From: Actinocorallia aurantiaca
Lineage (GTDB): Bacteria > Actinomycetota > Actinomycetes > Streptosporangiales > Streptosporangiaceae
Length of the DNA: 64,000 bases
Direction of reading: 5' to 3'
Assembly (NCBI RefSeq): GCF_039533685.1
Contig: NZ_BAAATZ010000012.1
Span: 310,001 to 374,000, forward strand
Part shown: positions 59,741 to 64,000 of the stretch, one piece after another
Layout: every line of letters begins with the position of its first letter
How positions within the stretch are numbered: position 1 is the first letter of the stretch
Notes under the pieces: model-generated
What the model was told of the DNA's origin: nothing
Database searches by the model: none
The model's input: the letters and a program-made list of their open reading frames with translations, nothing else
Translations under genes and position numbers: made by a program

Positions 59741-61376
59741 GGGGGGTCTCCTTCTCGTCGTTCTCGCTGGTCAGGACGTTCTTGGCCCACCGGTAGTCGG
59801 CCTTGCCGCTGGGCGAGCGCATGATGGACTCGCTGAAGGTGATCAGAGCCGGGATCTTGTAGCCGGCCAGGTGCTCCCGGCAGTGATCGCGCAGCTCGGT
59901 GACGCTGGGGACGGGGGCGTCCGGGCGCAGCTCGACGACGGCGGCGACGCGCTCGCCGAAGCGGCGGTCGGGCACGCCGGCCACCAGCACGTCCATCACC
60001 GCGGGGTGGGCCTTGAGCGCCTGCTCGACCTCTTCGGGGAAGACCTTCTCGCCGCCGGTGTTGATGCAGCCGGAGCCGCGGCCGAGCACGACGATGGTGC
60101 CGTCCTCCTCCACCTTCGCCATGTCGCCGAGGATCGACCAGCGCACACCGTCGATGACGGGGAACGTGCGGGCCGTCTTCTCCGGGTCGTTGTAGTAGGC
60201 CAGGGGGACATGGCCGCTGCGGGCGATGGTGCCGATCTCCTCGGAGCCGGGCGGGACCGGCTTGAGGTCGGTGTCGACGACGGTGACGCGGGGATTGGGA
60301 GCCAGCCGCATGAGGCCGTCGGGGCCGATCTGGATGGTGCCGTCGGCACCGGACTCCGACGCGCCGAAGCTGTTGTTGACGAAGAGGTCCGGCTTCACCA
60401 GCTCCTTGAGCTCCTCCTGGATGCTGCGGGAGAGGATCGCCCCGCCCGAGCCCAGCACGAACAGCGAGGAGAGGTCGAACTCCGAGCGGTGCGCGCGAAG
60501 GACGTCGGCCAGCGGCCGGGCCATGGCGTCGCCGACCACCATGAGGATGCCGATCTTCTCCTCGTCGACGGTCCGCAGCGCCTCCAGGGGGTCGAAGCGA
60601 CGCTGGACGGCGATCTTCGCGCCGCCGAGCAGCGAGGTGAAGAGGTTGTAGGAGGCCGCTCCGTGCATCAGCGGGGCGGTGAGCAGGTAGGAGAAGCCCT
60701 CGAGGCTCGCGGCCGCGGCGGCGGCCAGTTCCTCTGCGGTGAGGTACGGCGGGCCGTAGTGGTTGCCGCCCTTGAGGGCGGCCATGTAGAAGTCCTCGTG
60801 CCGCCAGACCACGCCCTTGGGCATGCCGGTGGTGCCGCCCGTGTAGATGATGAAGCGGTCGTCGGAGCTGCGCTCGTCCGCCAGGGGCGGAGTCACCGGC
60901 CGGCCCTCGAGCACCGCCTCGTACTCCACGACGTTCACGGCGGAGGGCCAGGACGGCTCCTCGTCCGGGGTGTCGCCCGTGCGCACCACGACGGCCAGGC
61001 GGAGCTTCGGGCAGTTCGCGGCCACGCGGGCGGCGGACGGGGTGAGCTCCTCGTCGATGACGAGCCCCGTCAGCTCCGCGTTGGTGTAGAGGTACTCCAG
61101 CTCCCGGTCGGTGTACCGGTAGTTGATGTTGATCGGCACCGTCCGGGCCTTCAGGCAGGCCAGGAGGGCCTCAACGTACTCCGGGCCGTTGAGCATGTGG
61201 AGTCCCACATGGTCACCCGGCTCGATTCCGGAGGCGAGGAGCCCGTGTGCCAGGGCGCTGGCCCGCTCGTCCAACTCCTCGAACGTCAGCCTGCGCCCGC
61301 CGCAGACCAGGGCTGTGCGCCGCGGGACGGCCGCGGCCACCGCCTCGTAGAGGCTCGCCAGATTGAGCGTCGTCAT
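59733..61376 (-). CDS. Acyl-CoA synthetase, FadD19-like
   Basis: 547 residues. FIIYTGGTTGMPKGVVWRHE is the FadD19-type P-loop (GGTTG, then WRHED); GDAMARPLADVL, LGRGSGCINTGGEKVFPEEV and SPSGKADYRWAK also fit. FadD19 activates the C26 carboxylate of long steroid side chains. It heads the minus-strand operon with thiolase, dehydrogenase and thioesterase. The promoter region to the right carries two KstR-like sites and two CCCACTCA motifs. Confidence 0.85.
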   Translation of the reverse strand: MTTLNLASLYEAVAAAVPRRTALVCGGRRLTFEELDERASALAHGLLASGIEPGDHVGLHMLNGPEYVEALLACLKARTVPININYRYTDRELEYLYTNAELTGLVIDEELTPSAARVAANCPKLRLAVVVRTGDTPDEEPSWPSAVNVVEYEAVLEGRPVTPPLADERSSDDRFIIYTGGTTGMPKGVVWRHEDFYMAALKGGNHYGPPYLTAEELAAAAAASLEGFSYLLTAPLMHGAASYNLFTSLLGGAKIAVQRRFDPLEALRTVDEEKIGILMVVGDAMARPLADVLRAHRSEFDLSSLFVLGSGGAILSRSIQEELKELVKPDLFVNNSFGASESGADGTIQIGPDGLMRLAPNPRVTVVDTDLKPVPPGSEEIGTIARSGHVPLAYYNDPEKTARTFPVIDGVRWSILGDMAKVEEDGTIVVLGRGSGCINTGGEKVFPEEVEQALKAHPAVMDVLVAGVPDRRFGERVAAVVELRPDAPVPSVTELRDHCREHLAGYKIPALITFSESIMRSPSGKADYRWAKNVLTSENDEKETPRA

Positions 61377-61386
61377 AGCCGGAATC

Positions 61387-61400
61387 TAGAATTCGTTTCG
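61387..61400. promoter_or_regulatory. KstR-like site 1
   Basis: TAGAATTCGTTTCG, preceded by C as in site 2. It compares with the KstR consensus TnnAACnnGTTnnA with a few mismatches, and lies directly upstream of the FadD19-like gene. The shared core with site 2 is CTAGAATTCGT. Confidence 0.4.
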
Positions 61401-61416
61401 ACTGATGGCAAGGGAT

Positions 61417-61471
61417 GTCCCACTCAGTGAGCCACCCCTGGCCGAAGTGCAAAAATCACCCACTCAACGAG
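61417..61471. promoter_or_regulatory. Paired CCCACTCA motifs, second promoter region
   Basis: GTCCCACTCAGTGAG (61417-61431) and ACCCACTCAACGAG (61458-61471), 41 bp apart in the same direction. CTCAGTGAG within the first is a small palindrome. Same motif as at 53752 and 53797. Confidence 0.5.
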
Positions 61472-61491
61472 ACCGGGACTCCCGAAAAAAC

Positions 61492-61505
61492 TAGAATTCG
61501 TACTA
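61492..61505. promoter_or_regulatory. KstR-like site 2
   Basis: TAGAATTCGTACTA inside ACTAGAATTCGTACTAGT. It fits TnnAACnnGTTnnA except at the central C and T. It lies 42 nt before the Hsd4A-like gene. Site 1 shares its left half. Confidence 0.45.
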
Positions 61506-61546
61506 GTGTCAGGAGGTCCTCTTCGGAACATGAGCGGGAGCAACCC

Positions 61547-62470
61547 ATGAACGCAGACCTCTCCCTGGCGGGCCGCACCGCCGTCGTCACCGGCGCGGGC
61601 GCCGGGCTCGGCCGCGCCGAGGCCCTCGCGCTGGCCGCGCAGGGCGCGAACGTCGTCGTCAACGACATGGGCCCGGCGGCCGAGGGGGTCGTCGCCGAGA
61701 TCAAGGCCCAGGGCGGCCAGGCCGTCGCGGTGACCGGCGACGTCAGCGACTGGTCGCTGGGCGAGCGGCTCGTCTCCGCCGCCGTCGACTCCTTCGGCTC
61801 GCTGGACATCGTGGTCAACAACGCGGGCGTGCTGCGCGACAAGATGCTGTTCAACCTGACCGAGGCCGACTGGGACGACGTCATCCGCGTGCACCTCAAG
61901 GGCCACGCAGCCGTCTCCCGCGCCGCCGCCGTGCACTGGCGCAACGCCAGCAAGGCCGCCGGGGGCCCCGTCTACGGCCGGGTCGTCAACACCGCCTCCG
62001 AGGCGTTCCTGTTCGGCAGCGCCGGCCAGCCCAACTACTCGGCCGCCAAGGCGGGCATCGTCGCGCTCACCCTCTCCACCAACCAGGGCCTGGCCCGCTA
62101 CGGGGTGAAGGCCAACGCCATCTGCCCCCGGGCCCGCACCGCGATGACCTCCGAGTCCTTCAACGAGGGCACCGCGCCCGGCGGCATCGACTCCATGGCC
62201 CCCGAGCGGGTCGGCACCTTCGTGGGCTACCTGGCCTCCCCCGCCGCCGAGGGGATCAGCGGCCAGGTCTTCATCGTCTACAGCGACATGATCGCGCTGA
62301 TGGCCGCCCCGGTGGTGGAGCGCAAGTTCACCGCCGCCGACGGCGTCTTCTCCGTGGAGGAGATCAGCTCCCAGGTCACCCCGTACTTCGAGGGGCGCGA
62401 CCCGTACCAGACCTACGCCGCCTACAGCGTGGCCTCGCTCGACGACACCGGCACCACCAAGTTCGGCGGC
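61547..62470 (+). CDS. hsd4A: Hsd4A-like side-chain hydroxyacyl-CoA dehydrogenase, 3' end in gap
   Basis: 308 residues before the N gap; the stop is not visible. SDR motifs TGAGAGLGRAEALALA, NNAGVLRDKMLFN, TASEAF and YSAAKAGI, then CPRARTAMT and NGQVF-like SGQVFIVY. These match mycobacterial Hsd4A, which oxidises the 22-hydroxy side-chain CoA ester. The ATG has GGGAG 6 nt upstream. It diverges from the FadD19-like operon and shares its control region. Confidence 0.85.
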
Positions 62471-62503
62471 NNNNNNNNNNNNNNNNNNNNNNNNNNNNNN
62501 NNN
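62471..62503. other. Scaffold gap (33 N) at the 3' end of hsd4A
   Basis: Unknown sequence between the plus-strand Hsd4A-like gene and the convergent SDR gene that ends at 62510. Like the other two gaps it lies where convergent genes end and a terminator is expected. Confidence 0.9.
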
Positions 62504-62509
62504 CCGGTG

Positions 62510-63286
62510 TCAGAAGACCTCCGGGCCCCGCAGCGTCGCCTCGGCGCCGCCGTCCACATAGATGACCTGCCCCGCCATGTGCGAGTTGGCCGGGGAGATC
62601 AGCCAGCGCAGCGTCTCGGCGATCACCTCGGCGTCGGCGTAGCCGTTCAGCGGCATCGGGACCGCCTCGTTCATGACCTTGAACATCTTCTCGTCGGCGA
62701 AGAGGGGCTCGCTCATCGGAGTGCGCACCACGCCCGGCGCGATCAGGTTGAGCGCGATGCCCTCCCCCGCCCAGTCCGGGCCGACCGCCGCCTTGCGCAG
62801 CCACTGGGCCACCGCCGACTTCCCCGACGGGTAGAGCTTGCGGCCCTTCCCCTTCTCCAGGGACAGCTCCGCCGCCTTCAGCGCGGTGGGCTCGTCGCCC
62901 TCCAGGCAGGCCCGCACCACGTCGTCGTCCACCGGCTGGGTGCCGGAGATGGAGCCGACCACCGCGGCCCGGGGGCGTTCCGCCCGGGCCAGCGCGGGCC
63001 GCAGCCCTTCCAGCAGCTCGACCGCGCCGAAGAAGTTGACCGTCACCGTGAGGGTCGTCAGACCGGAGACCCCTGCGCAGGCCACGGCGCCGTCCAGCGT
63101 CCCTCCCGACAGCTCCAGCACCTCCCCGACCGCGCGGGAGCGGCCCTCCGGAGTGCTCAGGTCGGCCTCGACCTCGGCGCCGGCCAGATCGATCCCGATC
63201 ACCTTGTCGCCCTGGTCGCGCAGCAGCCCGGCCAGGGCCCTGCCGATGCCGGACGCCGATCCGCTCACCGCGATGGTGCGTGTCAT
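62510..63286 (-). CDS. Short-chain dehydrogenase, 3-alpha-hydroxysteroid dehydrogenase-like
   Basis: 258 residues. SGSASGIG cofactor motif, ACAGVSG, Ser in VGSISGTQ and Tyr/Lys in YPSGKSAVAQW. The short N-terminal half and the long loop before YPSGK resemble the 3-alpha-HSD/carbonyl reductase branch of SDRs. It could act on a steroid nucleus hydroxyl. Probably co-transcribed with the SDR at 63300, 13 nt upstream. Confidence 0.82.
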   Translation of the reverse strand: MTRTIAVSGSASGIGRALAGLLRDQGDKVIGIDLAGAEVEADLSTPEGRSRAVGEVLELSGGTLDGAVACAGVSGLTTLTVTVNFFGAVELLEGLRPALARAERPRAAVVGSISGTQPVDDDVVRACLEGDEPTALKAAELSLEKGKGRKLYPSGKSAVAQWLRKAAVGPDWAGEGIALNLIAPGVVRTPMSEPLFADEKMFKVMNEAVPMPLNGYADAEVIAETLRWLISPANSHMAGQVIYVDGGAEATLRGPEVF

Positions 63287-63299
63287 GTCCGTCTTCCTC

Positions 63300-64000
63300 T
63301 CACATGTGGGAACCGCCGTCGACCCGCAGGTCGAGGCCGGTCAGGTAGGAAGCGTCAGAGGAGGCCGCGAACGCGATCACCGAGGCGATCTGCTCAGGGT
63401 CCGCCGCGCCGAACGGCGCCAGGATCCGGTCGAAGTAGCGGTGGTCCCGGCCCTGGGGCAGCACGTCGGGCCGCAGGGTCAGCGGGGTGAGGGTGCTGCC
63501 CGGGGAGACGGGCACCACCCTGATCCGGCGGTGGCTCAGCTCGGCGGCCAGGCTGAGGGAGAACGACAGGACCGCGCCCTTGGACGCCGAGTAGGCGCTC
63601 ATGTAGGGGTTGCCCTGGGTCGCCGAAAGCGAGGACACGTTGACGATGACGCCCGTGCCGTCGGGCAGGTGCCGCTGGGCCTCGCGGCAGAACAGCGCGG
63701 TGCCCACGAGGTTCACCGAGAACAGGAAGTTCAGGTCCTCGACGGTCAGCTCGTCGATCGGCGTGGTGCGGTGCGCGCCCGCCACGTTGGCCAGGACGTC
63801 GATGCCGCCGAGGACGTCCACGGCCTCCCGCACCGCGGCGACCACCGCGGACTCGTCGGTGACGTCCACGACGCGGGTCGTGAGGGTCCCCGGGCCGCCC
63901 ACCGCCTCGGCGGTCCCGGCGAGCCCCTCCTCGGACCGGTCCACGGCGAAGATCGCAGCGCCCTCGGCCGCCAGCCTGATCGCGGTGGCCCTGCCGATCC
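63300..64000 (-). CDS. Short-chain dehydrogenase/reductase, 5'-truncated at window end
   Basis: The frame is open to the edge and begins within the cofactor motif (IGRATAIRLAAEGAA), so about 15-20 residues are missing. ANVAG, VSSLSATQ and YSASKGAVL are the SDR motifs; LTGLDLRVDGG is the usual C-terminal mark. Role in the same pathway is likely from context. Confidence 0.83.
   Translation of the reverse strand, partial: IGRATAIRLAAEGAAIFAVDRSEEGLAGTAEAVGGPGTLTTRVVDVTDESAVVAAVREAVDVLGGIDVLANVAGAHRTTPIDELTVEDLNFLFSVNLVGTALFCREAQRHLPDGTGVIVNVSSLSATQGNPYMSAYSASKGAVLSFSLSLAAELSHRRIRVVPVSPGSTLTPLTLRPDVLPQGRDHRYFDRILAPFGAADPEQIASVIAFAASSDASYLTGLDLRVDGGSHM

Noticed and set aside
1..64000. CRISPR array, insertion sequence, prophage or integrative element
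   Set aside because: No regularly spaced repeats, transposase, integrase or attachment-site pattern was seen on either strand.

Overview
The window reads as chromosomal DNA of a very GC-rich actinomycete, most likely of the Streptosporangiales/Thermomonosporaceae type (Actinomadura-like). The reasons are the codon use, a conservon with its P450 pair, many apparently leaderless genes with a TANNNT -10 box 6-7 nt before the start codon, GTG/TTG starts, and an Ltp2 aldolase whose catalytic tyrosines sit at the same residue numbers I recall for the Thermomonospora curvata enzyme. No rRNA, tRNA, CRISPR array, transposase or phage gene was seen. Three runs of N (18684-18714, 55606-55641, 62471-62503) mark scaffold gaps; two of them lie in the loop of an inverted repeat.

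Layout. 1-2.9 kb: end of a conservon (CvnD-like GTPase, a CYP157-type P450 without the ExxR motif, a CYP154-type P450). 3-6.2 kb: AidB-like acyl-CoA dehydrogenase with an operator-flanked promoter, membrane metallophosphoesterase, ACT-like protein. 6.3-12 kb: a compact operon with dpgA, dpgB, dpgC and dpgD, the 3,5-dihydroxyphenylglyoxylate pathway. It has no aminotransferase and no peptide synthetase; a thiamine-diphosphate benzoylformate-decarboxylase-like gene sits between dpgC and dpgD. The inferred product is 3,5-dihydroxybenzaldehyde or an acyloin made from it. This is the best candidate for a little-described system here.

12-25 kb: a mixed region with a YdjM-like protein, a TRIC-type channel, an M20 amidohydrolase, two TetR regulators, an MFS permease, secreted esterases, a CcdA/TlpA pair and a PucR-type regulator. 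It carries three gene-end relics: a decayed 5' end of the TRIC gene, a decayed promoter and 5' end of the secreted hydrolase, and a decayed 3' end of the MaoC gene. The hydrolase promoter and its relic share a 17-19 bp palindrome, probably a TetR operator. 25-39.5 kb: MaoC, SDR, a TetR-controlled carotenoid oxygenase plus epoxide-hydrolase-like pair, a secreted serine hydrolase, a GntR-controlled CoA-transferase/HMG-CoA-lyase-like locus, and an M20 amidohydrolase-MFS operon divergent from a double Lrp/AsnC regulator.

39.7-64 kb: a large steroid side-chain (or related isoprenoid acyl-CoA) beta-oxidation region. One operon resembles the mycobacterial igr locus (FadD, ChsE2, ChsH2, ChsE1, ChsH1, Ltp2, Hsd4B-like), mostly joined by ATGA overlaps. 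A Liv-type ABC importer operon with a fused LivH-LivM permease follows, then SDRs, three more acyl-activating or thioesterase genes, a fused FadE34-like dehydrogenase, FadA5-like thiolase, FadD19-like ligase and Hsd4A-like dehydrogenase. Two divergent promoter regions in this block share paired copies of a CCCACTCA motif, and one also has two KstR-like sites. Together these genes could import, activate and shorten a steroid or bile-acid-like side chain. Ring-degradation genes are not in the window.
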